This document shows, piece by piece, positions 42,715-54,800 of a stretch of 64,000 nt of DNA (its first letter is position 1; each line of letters opens with the position of its first letter). The DNA is taken from the NCBI GenBank assembly GCA_035610365.1, contig CM069433.1:177398882-177462881 (forward strand), written 5' to 3'. Origin of the DNA: Aquatica leii (taxonomy: Eukaryota; Arthropoda; Insecta; Coleoptera; Lampyridae). The translations under genes were made by a program, and so were the position numbers. The notes beneath the pieces were generated by a model. The model had not been told where the DNA came from and ran no database searches. It was given only the letters and a program-made list of their open reading frames with translations.

Positions 42715-43043
42715 ATTCGTCTGCTAACACAGGATCGATTATTTTTAGTTATATAAGTTCGGTTCAAAGCCAAATTTTTTTATCAACTGTTATAATATAG
42801 ATTGCGGATGTGCGTGGCAATCTTTACAATTGTAGAGCCCTTCTAAACTGCTATTTACAATTACATTTCATCACTTCAAATAAACTAACTTTAGTATTTT
42901 TATTCCATAAATAAGTCAAGCAATTTCACATATAAAGACTAAATGTCATAGAAATTGATTGTCGGCATTATGCGTTTTCTACTTCAATTACACGTCTTGC
43001 AACTCAAAATATTTGCGATGTTATGCTTCAAAATAGACTTTAA

Positions 43044-43286
43044 ATGGAAGATTCCAAGTTCTATATTCAATTAAAAATAAATATACTTTTTGGTGCTGAT
43101 GCCTCCCGACAACTTTGCGTTGATGACTTTAACTTAGGTCTGTTCGGTCCCGTCATGCAAAAGGATAAACTGGGTTGGATAGCTTTAGGACGACTTAACG
43201 TTTTGCCAACCAATTACACAGAAGCGTATTTCGAAAAACCATATTCAAAAGAAGAACAAGCTAGGTCAATTACAATACTTGAATAA
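43044..43286 (+). pseudogene. BEL/Pao protease fragment
   Basis: KINILFGADASRQLCVDD and LGLFGPVMQKDKLGWIALGR match the (L/I)GAD ... LG-----Q----GW---G region of the BEL/Pao aspartic protease. The reading frame stops at 43286, just before LTR copy B. It and the knuckle 330 bp upstream are parts of one dead BEL element in plus orientation. Confidence 0.65.
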
Positions 43287-43300
43287 ATAAATAACACTAT

Positions 43301-43719
43301 TGTAACGTTTGTTATTAAAACTAATTTATTTAAACTAAAAATATGTACACGTTTAAACTAACCAAACTAATTAAATCTAAGGATATTTAATAAAAACACT
43401 TACACAAGTTTATATCACTCACACGAAGATAAGTCCGCGGATAACTTTCTAACACTTATTGTTTGTTTACATTAAAGTCACGTACAAGATGATACTCCGT
43501 ATATTTATCTCGCACACGCGTTAATTACTTATTTATTTAAACTTGAATAATCTTCTTAACACTGCCGTCTTTACATTACGAGAATAACTAACTTCTGATT
43601 TGTTCGTGCCGCATTTATACATTTTGGAAATCTTCTCGAATGTTTCATATCTTTCGGTATACGTTCTGAGAAACCTTGCGAAGGCTCTCGAAGTTGAGAA
43701 TAACTTCTCGGACGTTTCA
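43301..43719 (-). repeat. LTR copy B (solo-LTR-like), minus orientation
   Basis: On the minus strand it begins TGAAACG and ends AACGTTACA. It contains a TATA-like GTATAAATGCGG near 43620 and AATAAA further on, which fixes the orientation. It interrupts the BEL sequence but no clear short target duplication is visible. Confidence 0.6.
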
Positions 43720-43959
43720 TTACTAAAGCTAAATATGCAAAACAAAAATTTTTAAGGTACATTGATTAAATTTTTCATTCACTTTACAAGCGTATTATGA
43801 AAATTAAATTAAACACTCATACAAAATAAGTAATTGCTCATGTATAGAAAAAAACCTTATAAAAAAATTGATAACATAAACCAAAATGGCTATGCTATAA
43901 AGCATGTTTTCTTTACGTAGTAGAATATGTACGGCCCGTTTTTTAATAAAGTGATAACA

Positions 43960-44586
43960 TTACGCGACTGATAACATTAACCGTAATTCCAATAACCGGC
44001 GTGCACTGTACTAACCTTTTGAGTGTAAATAATGAGATGCAAAGTATTCGCAAATTTATTACGAAACAGCAAAGTCAGATTATATCTTGTTCAAATGAAA
44101 ATATAAATTAGTGCTTTATACCCACATACCTCTATTTCGGTAACTTTTGAGAAACCGGTTCATAAAGATTCATCTCAAAAGAGTAATATGCAATGCTTAT
44201 CTTACATACAAAAAATTTAGTACAATACTTACTCAAGTAGAGTAAATTCTTAATTGTCGTCCTTTATCACAACTTTCAACCGATCCTAACGATTTCAATG
44301 TAACAACTCGAACGCATTTTTTCATTAGAAGACTAATTACATCAATTCTTAATCCAAACTAAAAGAAGGTAAGACAGAACCGTTTAGGTCGTTATCAAAG
44401 ACTACAACAAATAATGCATATGGGTCAGATGGTAGACAAAATACTTAGCTGAATTACATCAAAAACGAAAGTAGAAACAAAGACTAAAAACGTCATAGTA
44501 GGAACTTTAGTGCTCATCAAGAAGCAAAACCCACTTCCATTAAGTTGGCAACTTGGTTGAATTGTCGAGTTGCCACCTCGTGCGGA
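43960..44586 (+). pseudogene. BEL/Pao Pol fragment (end of integrase), copy 2
   Basis: A relative of 39833-40561 with the same start (AATAATGAGATGCAAAG) and the same integrase-end motif region near 44500-44586, which breaks off where 18S rRNA-like sequence begins. Confidence 0.55.
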
Positions 44587-44914
44587 CATTATATCAGTTA
44601 TGGTTCATTAAATCGTACCCACATTTAATTGGATAACTGTGGTAATTCTAGAGCCAATACATACAAACAGAAGTTTTATCGGAAACGGAAACAGCGTTTT
44701 TATTAGATCAAAATCAGTAAGCGGTGGCGGCCGGCGTTTTGCGACGTTACGTTGTCCTCGTCGTTCCATACATCGCACGACGAATCTAAATAACTTTATA
44801 CTGATCTCATCGTCACGCACCGGCGATTGATCTTTCAAATGTCTGCGTTATCAACTTTTGAGGGAGCCTGTGAAACGGTTACCACATCCAAAGAAGGCAA
44901 CAGGCGCATGCGCG
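44587..44914 (+). pseudogene. 18S rRNA fragment
   Basis: The sequence matches the 5' domain of eukaryotic 18S rRNA: ATCAGTTATGGTTC..., TTGGATAACTGTGGTAATTC, TAGAGCCAATACAT, TTTTTATTAGATCAAAA, GAATCTAAATAACTTT, CACCGGCGATTGATCTTTCA, GGGAGCCTGTGAAACGG and ACCACATCCAAAGAAGGCA. It has many substitutions and a deletion of about 70 bases between CTTATCAACTTTTG and the GGGAGCCTG segment. It is a dispersed pseudogene, not a working rRNA, joined at its left to the BEL fragment. Confidence 0.85.
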
Positions 44915-47900
44915 AGGATTATCCACGAGATTCATCCGAAGCCAGTGAAAATGACGACTTGAACGGAAGTGACAAGAACGATACTCGTTAGTTGGCGTTC
45001 AGATGTGAAAGACTAACTTCATGTCAACTAAAAATATACAGGGTAGAGCAACTTAAATTTAGAGCACGTAACATAGTAATATTTCCAACTTTAGTAATAT
45101 ACTTCCGACATTTTCCAAGAGAGCAAACTTGCATTCGTCAATTTAAATTAGCCACCACCGATTTTAAATACCAACAATTTCTAAGGTTACTCGTTCGGTT
45201 CAAGTCAACATAACCAGTAAATACTAAATTCGAAATAAGCTGAATACTGAATAAATATAATTGACTGAAAGTAAAATAAACATAATTAATAAAGTTGAAG
45301 TAAACTAAAGAAATGCAAATAAGTACGTAACATAGTTGCAAAATTAATACAGGCAATAACGCTGAAAGCGTAAGGTACTAAACCACATAGAAACAGAAAC
45401 TTTACAGTGACAGCTGGTCGAAGTCAAAATCCTTTTGCACATAACCCTTAATGTCATCTTAACTTGCTTTATCTAAGTTTCTGTATTAGTTTAAAGCTTT
45501 ATAAAGTGTACCCGTTGCAAAAATTACCAATAGCTGTGAGTCTATTTGTATTACCTTCCACATTTGCTTAATTTCGGAAGTTATTTGTTTATTTTTTTAC
45601 TACGTTTATTAAAATCTTTTGTATCAATTTTTTTATAATAAATTTATGAGTTTAAGCTTGTTAGCTTGTATTGAACATCTGTTAATTCAGGGTTTGTACG
45701 CATCTTGTAAATGTTCGTTTTCTATCTGGTTGATAATGCATTAAGCAATTTAATTTTTTGGATAACTTTTAGTGTATTACGTTTGCTACATTGTTGTACT
45801 TTTGTATATTATCCATTTGAGCAAAAGCTTATTATATGTTCTATAGTTTTATTATTTGTGCTACATCGTATATATTCGTTTATTCGGTTTTGTTCCTTTA
45901 GTATATGTTGCCTATAGTTGCTATTCTGTTTTGTATAGCCATCGCGAATTCAACGGAAAGTATCGTTCTTGTTATTTCCGTTCAAGTCGCCATTTTCCAC
46001 TATAATTTTCCTTCCACGTTATCGCACATGAAATATACCTGCTTGAGTTTAAAGAATATTTTTTTAAAACATCCACGCGTTGTGGATGTATTTCGAAAAC
46101 AGCTCTAATTAGATAATTTATTCAAAGCGGGGTAAAGTTTTTCTATTATTTGTTAGATTAAACGTAATTTCTATGTCAATTCTTTAGTACCACGTGTTAC
46201 CTCTAAGTATGGGTCACGATCATCTACCTATAAAAATTAAGCACCTTTTGGTGTGCGACGAAGATTCGGATCGTATGTAGAAAATTTCTAAAGTAAAGCA
46301 TCGAACCAATAATTACTCGTAATCGACGTGCATATGCAATTGATACCTTTACTACGAGGCATGGACGTTTAACGTATATCAACAGCATGCTATAAACTCG
46401 GTTTTTTTTACTTGTTATAAATGTTTTCTTGAGGTTAACACCGGATTTGGGTAAATCGAATTTTGATTCTCATTCGATGTCAGCATGGTGCTTCTCGCAA
46501 ATCTTATGTGCTTATAACTTCGGTAATTTTCACAAAGATTTTTTCGCTATTACTAGTATTCTAACTTACATTGGTATCGCATGTTGATATGTAAACAGTT
46601 AATTATCATTGTTAATTTATTTAATCAACAAAGAATTTATATGTCCTTGCCATTCAAATTTACTATACAGGTGTATTGTGGGTTGCCAATACTTCCGGCG
46701 TCCTGATAACCAACGTTGTATCTGTAATCAAACTAAACTGCTTCTTGTGTGGCTACCAAATTTGAGACTTATTTGTTGTTGATACTAATTCTATTTATAC
46801 GTTATTATTCTAAGATAAGTAAATCGAATTTGATGTTAACGACCTAGTTTATTTTTTCGTTCCTACAATTTTACATACCTTAACAAATTTAATGTAAGTT
46901 TTGAACCTTCAGTACTGATCGAACAGGAACCGTATCTGCAAGACGAGATCTGGCGCCCATAAAAAATTCTTATCACTTGGACCTCCTCTTTTTCCGATAA
47001 CAATTGTTTCAATTCTATTGCAAGCTGAGCGTGCAAGGTTCGTAAACCTCTAGAAGCTTGTAGCATGTCATAGTGTATTAATTTTTTTTATATTATTGAC
47101 ATACTACCCTAAAAATATTATGTTTGTGTCATGTTCATTTATTTTTTCATATATGTTGGGTGTTTTTTTTTAGAAAATGTTTTTAGATTGTTGATCTGCG
47201 TTTTATGTAAATTTATTGAATTGTATTATACCCATTCTTCTATTTTCTATAGACAGAATAGTTCAAAGGATGATACATTTGTAAAAAAAAAATTTGTGTT
47301 ATCTTCTTAATTTTGTTTTTGTCTATTATACAATTTCAAAAAAATTACAAGTGTAAAGATAACATATATACTAATAGTTTTTACAATATTGACAGCACTA
47401 AAACAAGTATTTAAAATTGAATATATTAAAAATTGTTATATTAGCGTTTTTCAATAACGTTTATTTTTCTTAATTTAATTTCGTTCACAGTTTGTACACA
47501 CTAAAAAACGTCACCTATAAGAAATGCTTATTTAAAAGCAAAAACATTTTACTTGTACCACATTGTTTGTTAAATTAGAAATAAATGTAAATTAAATGTC
47601 ATTCTTGAAAAGTACTACAGATTCGTTTAAGTTTGTTTTTTTGTTAACGTTTTTTATATTACAAATTTTGATTTAGCTTTTGCAATATGTAAAAGTAATT
47701 TGCTAATTTGGTATACTTTTTGCATTTAGGCCTGTCACAGTGTTGACATTTTCAGACGTTCTTTGAATTTTCTTCTTAAAGTAGATTTGCTTTTGTTTAT
47801 AATGGAGTTTTTTGTGTTTGTAGTTAAAGCCTAACCTAACTTTTTTTAACTGCACTAAGTTTATTTAATTATATAACAATATTTAGAACTGCAATTAAAC

Positions 47901-49076
47901 AACACAATTTTTTTGTTTATAAAATACTACAACAAAGTTAATTGTTAATTTAAAAATTTGAGAAAAATAAATCATTTCAATTTTTACTTTATGTAAAATA
48001 CAATTAATTATCAATTTAATTTATAGCAATTATTTCTTAACATTACTGATTATTGCTTTTTTTCATAATTATCGGGAATTTCTTTTAGCATCCAATTTAA
48101 CACAATGTTAATTTAAAAACGGTCACGAAAATTTTAATTTGTAACTTATTTTTAATTAAAAGCGTTTTGCAGATTCATTCGTTATCTAATATTGTCGAAT
48201 TATACAAAGCTAAATTAGTACAATAACACGTGCTTCGATTATACAGATGTGTAAACAATTTTTTTAATTTTTAGTAATTATAGAATAAAATTACTGCCAC
48301 ACAAAAGACATTGTAATAAATATTTTAAGGAATAGTATTTAGATGGTTTACTTTAACTGTCAAAAAGTTAAGGTAAACAAAATTTTTTACTTAACAAAAC
48401 GGGAAGTAATAATAGCAGTTTTAAATATTACTTTTTATACTTGTTTTTGCACTTTGCAAATCTAATTTTTAATTTTTATATTTTTGTGCAATTAATTTAA
48501 TAATAAAAGTAATTTAACATAAATGGGTTGTAATTTAAGATAAAAAGCTCAAAATTAAAAATGTGTTGAAGATCCGCTTTTAATGTAGCATTGTTAGAAA
48601 ACATAGGAAAAACATCTTTATACAATTAAATCAATTATTTTATCTTTTTATATAAATAAAAAAAATTAAATTAAAAGATGTAACGAATGTAAGTTTAAAA
48701 ACAGGAGTAACACGTTTTTGTAAACCGGAAAAATTTGATATTAGCAAATAGTTTATGATGGAATGTCCTGGCACTTGTCATGGCAAATTGTTTTGCTGCA
48801 AGCCGTTGATATTTTTATAAAAATAATCTTACCGGTAGAACTTTCATTTTTTCAGCAGTACTTTCAATTTTACTAATGTAGTAACTTTTATTGCTCTCTA
48901 CATTATAAAAAAAAATTATATATTCTGTTCAATCATCAGATTAAACTTTTTTTCAAAATTTAGTTTGTTGTATAATGAGTAAGCCTACGAAATAGAAATT
49001 TGAAAAACGTTAAAAAAAACATAACAGAAAAATACAATAAATAATTAAAGTGGGGGCCCATTTATAAAATGATAGA
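44915..49076. other. No gene seen
   Basis: AT-rich. Directly after the rRNA fragment a 26-codon open tail (44911-44991, REDYPRDSSEASENDD...) is seen but cannot be assigned. Other ORFs of 60-75 codons here lack motifs. Confidence 0.4.
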
Positions 49077-49078
49077 TA

Positions 49079-52049
49079 GGGTAACTGTATCAGTAATGGC
49101 CACGCGAGACATTTTTTTTAACTTTTACAAAGCAAGATGTACATAACCGCTGTCATATTTTAACATTTGACCCCTTCAAAAATTACCTTACTTTATATAG
49201 AATCTGATCATACCAAACACAAAGATAAAAGAGCATGGGCAATTTTGATATATTTTTTATTCTAAAACATTGTCACTTTCACCAGTAATGGCAATACTCG
49301 AGTAAGTAGTGGCCACTGCTGTGCATTAGTACTGGCCACCAATTTTAAAAGGCAATTTTACACATATTTATTCATTGCAGGAACTTCATACAACCCTCTC
49401 TTATTTTTTAATGTAGGTTCTTTAATTGTACATACGATGTCTTCCTTAAAATAATAAAGAATATCATCCATTTCGGGCCATTTCCATGCTACACCAGCTT
49501 TTCTCATAGATTTAATCTCTGCTCCTTTAGCATCCTGTTTCAGAATCAAGCCTGCAAGGAAAATGAAAATCATAGTTAGGTATCAGTAACACCTTGCAAA
49601 AGGTAACACTGTCAAACCAAATTTTATAAATAAATAGTGTACCTGGAAAAAACTCCTGTCCATATTTAACGATAACATAACTTCCAACAGCTAGATCCAA
49701 GTTTTCGGTATCACTAATGTCGAGGTCATCATTAGCAAGTTCTATATTTACTTCAGACTCAGACTCAGATGAGCTGCTGTCTTCAGGAGTCTCTACTTTT
49801 TTCTTTTTAGGTTGTTTTGGTGTTTTCTGTTTATCGTAGAAGTCTCTGTATTTCCCACTTGAAACCACTGCTAGAAAAACGCTTCGCTTTTTGAATGGGG
49901 TTGGAATTTTAAAACCCTCAGCCTCTTTTGACTCATAAAATTGTGTTGCTGACTTTTCTGGGGTTTGCCAAATATCTCCTGAAAAATGGGGCACTGGGGG
50001 TACTGCCTGGTCAATAATAAATATTTTGGGTGTCTTCTAAACTTTGGGGAACATCTAACGATTCATCTAAGTTACAAACGTCTTTACGTTCTTTTTCTGA
50101 TGCTACATTTGATAATTCATGCTTTATTGCAGACCATACTTTGTAAAGATTTAAGGATTCGATATTACCTGACCAGTCAACTTTTCTCGAATAGGTTTCC
50201 ACAAATTGATCTAGCTGCGTCTTATCAATTTTATTTTCTATAGCGCTAAGAACTGTCGCACTGGAATTTACGGCTTGCAGACCAGGAACTTCAGGATTAA
50301 TATTCCTATTTGGAATACATTTCTTGTAGTCCACGTTATCTTTGTCAAACGGGTATAGTCCACTTTTTCTAAAGCCATTCTTTATTGTTGTTAAGGTGGC
50401 ATATTTCGTGAAAACTGAAGAGAAAATCAGCTCAAATGTATACATGGTAACATCCTTGGGAAAGTTGTCGAATTTCCACTGTCGAACAGCAGATTTCCAA
50501 CCTGACTTGAGGGGCTTAAACACGGCAACATCAGCTGGTTGCGTGATATGAGTCGTATTAGGGAACAACGAATTAATATGACTCCATTTTCATCGCAGAG
50601 CTGACTTACTTGCTTTGTTAGATGAGATCTTGGGCCAGCTACAAAAAGAATTACTGGCCGAATGATATTTTCAGTTTTCAAATAAGAAATCAAGTGGTTT
50701 GCGATGTATTCATAAAAAAACCTCTGAGTTAATCCACCCAGAATCTGACCGACCCAATGCCCAATTGCCTGGAACCGATTCAACGATTACTTTTGGCATC
50801 TTCTTATAAGAGAAAATTACCATAGGTGGCACAACTTTACCGTCGGCTAAAAAGGTAGCCATAACAGTAATTTGCTCCTTTTCTACGTTCACTCTGACAT
50901 AAAAATCTTCCTTATTACCAGTAGGCCCCTTGACCTTCCCACTTTTTGGACACAGACAAAATCCTGCCTCATCTCCATTAAATATACGCGTGGGATCTTC
51001 AAGAATTTGTTCCAGTTTTTCCTCTTTCAAGTAACCTTCAATCTCTTCAAACCACGTTTGAATTCTATCCCGACTTACGGCCGTACGAGCTTTACTCACA
51101 GACTCGGCATATCGTTCTTTAATATTTGGGTGCCGTCTAAGAAATCCTTCGAACCATGAACGGCCTGGTGTACCATCATTACTAATGTAGCGAGTCTCTC
51201 TTCCAGTTTCATCAAATATTTTTTTCACGGTCATTAATAGATTAGTTCTGTGTACCGGGAATCCTTTTCGTGCCATTGCAATAATCCAGTTCACTAATAC
51301 GGTTTCTTCATTTGTGGATAACTCTGTTGAATGACCCATCTTCCGCTCAAGAGGAACTTTGCCAGATAATTTTTGCCGAAGAGTTGTACGAGGCACATTG
51401 AACTGCTCAGCTGCTTGTTTCACGCTTACTCCATTTTCGGTGTGTGCTTTTATGGCATTCTGCAAGTTTTCTTCAGAATATGAGAAGAATTTTCGTGTTT
51501 TTTCTTTATTTTTTTCTTGTAAAGCCATATCTAAAAAAACATGATATTGGACTATTTACACATTTATAAGGCAATGGCCATTACTGAAATACCCATGTTT
51601 AGTAGTGGCCATGAGGCATGGCCATAACCCACACATTTCAAAATTAGCGGTATTAGTAGTGGCCATCCCCCAATAGAACTGAAATACATAAAATAAAACA
51701 AAATGTTACATTTTCTACATATTTTCAACTTACCTTGCTACAAATTGATCACTGCGAACACTAAAAAAGTCCCTTTGGTTACAAAACAGTGGCACAATAT
51801 TAACACGACCTTCTTCCTAACATAGAGGTTAGAACACGCCTTGGCAGACTGTCCAAAACTTTTTGTTCGTCTAGGTTGGCAGTAACATGATATTTAACAC
51901 GACAACTGTGTGCCAACTGTAAAATATGAACCACAGAACATTTCAGCTACAAAACCGCGGAAAATTGACGCCCCAATAATTATTTATTTAAATTTTAGTG
52001 ATAAATGTTGCCACTACTGGGCCAGTGGCCATTACTGGTACAGTTACCC
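49079..52049 (-). mobile_element. pogo-family DNA transposon, complete ends
   Basis: 2,971 bp with terminal inverted repeats (GGGTAACTGTAYCAGTAATGGCCAC) and TA dinucleotides on both sides (49077-49078 and 52050-52051). Both subterminal regions contain further copies of AGTARTGGCCA (for instance 49305-49340 and 51590-51670), probable transposase binding sites. The transposase runs on the minus strand. Confidence 0.88.
49358..51528 (-). pseudogene. pogo-type transposase, broken
   Basis: It starts at ATG 51528. In order: an HTH (ENGVSVKQAAEQFNVPRTTL), a CENP-B-like second DNA-binding domain (RSWFEGFLRRHPNIK), and DDE core motifs FNGDEAGFCL (first Asp), then after a frameshift near 50713 LFVAGPRSHLT (where the family has a second Asp, here Ala). 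After another shift near 50575 comes ITQPADVAVFKPLK (third Asp). The C-terminal part has an acidic SSSSESESE tract and VGSYVIVKYGQEFFPG. With at least three frame changes and one missing catalytic residue it cannot be active, but the ends could be mobilised by a relative. Confidence 0.85.
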
Positions 52050-52289
52050 TATAGCAATCCTTTCTTGTTGTGGGAGCACAACACAATTTTTGCCCACAAA
52101 ACTGACAGTAGTAACTAGTCTTTCTCTGGAACACTCAATACATTTGCGCTGTGCTGAGTAATACGCCTAGGCAAGTAGAGTAATACCAGCTCAAAATTTT
52201 CAGTTAACCCCGAAAATTCTGGGGGGAAGGGCATAAATTCAATAAAACTCACCAATCGTAAAAACAGAAAACAAATAAAATAGAATATA

Positions 52290-52664
52290 TAATAGCGAAG
52301 GCTTCCACGGCCGGAATCTATACTAACATTAGAATGTCTTCCGGGTTTGGGCCGTGTCATAGTTGCAACCGAAGCTGCCAACGTTTCGCCCACTTTCGTA
52401 AGGGGCTTCATCAGGGCGTGAGATAAATCGCAAAACTCAAACAAGCAATCGAAATCTAACTAAGAACTTCTCAAAAGTTAGGTTATCCACTAAGTGTATA
52501 ACCTAACTTTTGAGAAGTTCTTAGTTAGATTTCGATTGCTTGTTTGAGTTTTGCGATTTATCTCACGCCCTGATGAAGCCCCTTACGAAAGTGGGCGAAA
52601 CGTTGGCAGCTTCGGTTGCAACTATGACACGGCCCAAACCCGGAAGACATTCTAATGTTAGTAT
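52290..52664. mobile_element. Penelope-derived palindrome (paired inverted pLTRs)
   Basis: A near-perfect palindrome (52319-52665) of two inverted copies of the terminal unit of the Penelope element at 3765-4815, plus the one-sided tail (AATAGCGAAGGCTTCCACGG, 52291 on). It is flanked by exact copies of AAAATAGAATATA (52277-52289 and 52665-52677). There is no coding sequence. Each arm contains CTGATGA, a GCCC/GGGC stem and GAAAC, the arrangement of a hammerhead core. Confidence 0.85.
52573..52605 (+). ncRNA. Hammerhead-like ribozyme core (right arm)
   Basis: CTGATGA, an unpaired A, a stem GCCC...GGGC with the loop CTTACGAAAGT, then GAAAC. This order (CUGANGA, stem II, GAAA) is the conserved hammerhead core known from Penelope-like pLTRs. 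The mirror copy lies in the left arm near 52383-52415 on the minus strand. Stem I and a clean cleavage triplet were not convincingly found, and the extra A is unusual, so activity is uncertain. Confidence 0.45.
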
Positions 52665-52689
52665 AAAATAGAATATAGCCACGTTCAAT

Positions 52690-53720
52690 ATAAAAACAAT
52701 GCCAGACAAAGAAAACCTAATCGAGTTAAAAACAGAAATAAAGAAAATAAGATGAACAATAATAGACGTAAAGACAAGAAGGAAGGTCTTCTAATTAATA
52801 AAAAGGAAATAGACAAAATCAGTCAATATAAACCAGAAAAAATAATCACAAATGCAAAGTTATCAAGGTATATACCCTCACAACGATCTATAAAGACGAA
52901 GAGGTAGAGGCATTTTACGAAGACGTTAACGAGGCGCTAAGAACAGATAAAACAAAATACGCAATAATAATGGGCAACTTTAACGCAAAGGTCAGAACAT
53001 TGGATCAGAAAAAATACCCAAAATAACAAAGGCAAAAATTTACATCGCTTCAAAGAAAATGTCAGATAGTCGAGTTTCAGAAGAAGATAAGATAATAGTA
53101 CAAATGATGAAATGTGGAGAAAAATCTGTCTTAAAACAAATCTACAATCAATGTCTAATGAAATCTCGGATACCAAACTTTTGGTTAAATCCCCTAGTCA
53201 AGTCAAGAAAGGAAACAGGTACAAAATAAAAAATTACTGTACAAACTGCTTACAAAGATAATAACTCAAAGACTAACAAATACACTAGATAGTTGTCAAT
53301 CACGCGAGCAAGTAAAATTTAGAAGACATTACAACACAATAGATCACTTACAGACGATGTGAATATTATTAGAAAAAGCTAATGAATACACTACAGAACT
53401 ATGGATAGTAATGATAGATTATGAAAAAGCATAATGTGACTCGATAGAGATATGGGCAATTCTAAACGCTTTAAGTAATTGCAGAGTAGATGAAAGATTC
53501 AGAGTGCTTATCAAATACGTATACAAAAACGCAACGGTACAAATAACAGTTGTACAAACCATTAATTTTAGAACGCACCGTGGAGACTACGACAAGAAGA
53601 TTAGTTTTTTCCAAAATTATTTACATTGGCTTTGGAAAACATGTTTAGAAGATTAAACTGGGAAAAAAATGAGTGACAATAGGTGGAGAAAAACTTAAGC
53701 AAAAAAGTTGCCGCTGCCCT
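52690..53720 (+). pseudogene. LINE (non-LTR retrotransposon) fragment
   Basis: Degraded translations show an endonuclease end (VEAFYEDVNEALRTDKTKYA, IIMGNFNAKV; 52900-52990). After a deletion they show reverse transcriptase (FRRHYNTIDHLQ, LWIVMIDYEKA, YVYKNATVQI; 53310-53560) and KLFTLALENMFRRLNWE near 53615-53670. It has several stops. It is a different LINE from the one at 59153-61949. Confidence 0.7.
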
Positions 53721-54354
53721 AATATCAAGAAGTAAAGATAAACTATAAGCAATGTTAGAAGAGACGAATCAAAACAAAAGAAAATTGTTTTGTTGCAATT
53801 TTAACAGATGAAAAACAAAAGTTATCAATAATGAGTCTTGATGGCTTGTGCCAATGTTTTATTAGTGATATAGTAATTGCTGTAAACGGCCTTCAGACCT
53901 AAACCGATAATTTATGTTCAAATTTTAAAATGCATAAACGAAATAATTTAATAAACCTGATTAATAAAGTTTTATAATAAAAACTATTAGCAATTACTGG
54001 CTTAAGTCATAAACGATTTCACTGTAAAGTTATTAACATAGGACGAAAGTATGTAAAATAAAATTTGAGTAAATTTTGAATGTTGAAATTGTATTAACAG
54101 TCAAGCAATTGTAAATATTATTAGCGTTATAAATCAGTTAAGACTAGAGAGAGGATTCATGTTATAGTAAAGTTCATTTTTCAAATGTTTTTTTATAGTC
54201 AGTAGCGCATTTGTTTAATATTAATAATAGAAAAAATTATAGAGTCGGTAAATTTTTAAATTGTTAAGGATATACATTGTTATTGGTTTTTTTAAATTAT
54301 TGAAATTACCAGTCCACCAATAATAAATTCGTTAACTTTTAAAATGTATTTTTT
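53721..54354. other. No gene seen
   Basis: AT-rich sequence, nothing supported. Confidence 0.4.
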
Positions 54355-54800
54355 ACATGTTTCGAGCTTTAAAATAATGAAGCTCATCTTCAGAAAAGTC
54401 TACAAAAAATATTACAACTTATAAAAAGTTAAGATTACAAAAAAATTTTTAACTTACATTTTTTGAAAAATGTCAATTATGAAAATTTGTAATAAAATGT
54501 TAAATGTAAATTATTTTAAAAAAGGAAGAATGTGCAATTTAGAAACAAATTTAAGAAAATTTAAGTTTAAAATTATAATTGAAATTGGTTTGATCGTTCA
54601 ACAAAAAATTTTTATTTGATATTTTAGTATAAATCAACTCTATTAATTCAAGAATTTGTTTGTTATTGATGTAATTAAAAGGATGAAACAATTTGTAAGA
54701 AAAAAGAATATGACGATTATCCAAAACATGTTGTGCAAATGTAGATTTTACTGAATTTGGATTAAAAAATAATTCAAAATACATTAATAGTATACATTCT
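54355..54800 (-). pseudogene. Second Penelope-like relic (GIY-YIG end)
   Basis: The minus-strand frame 54551-54784 contains SVKSTFAQHVLDNRH and FLLNDQTNF, the end of a GIY-YIG endonuclease in another Penelope lineage. Downstream (54355-54393, minus) is CTGAAGATGAGCTT, a loop, AAGCTCGAAAC, again a stem followed by GAAAC, reminiscent of the hammerhead-like unit of the other family. Confidence 0.5.

Noticed and set aside
43301..43719. LTR copy B as the LTR of the adjacent BEL element
   Set aside because: TATA and polyadenylation-like signals place it on the opposite strand to the BEL coding fragments.
45711..46108. Two overlapping hydrophobic ORFs
   Set aside because: T-rich chance frames; no motif or signal to support a membrane protein.
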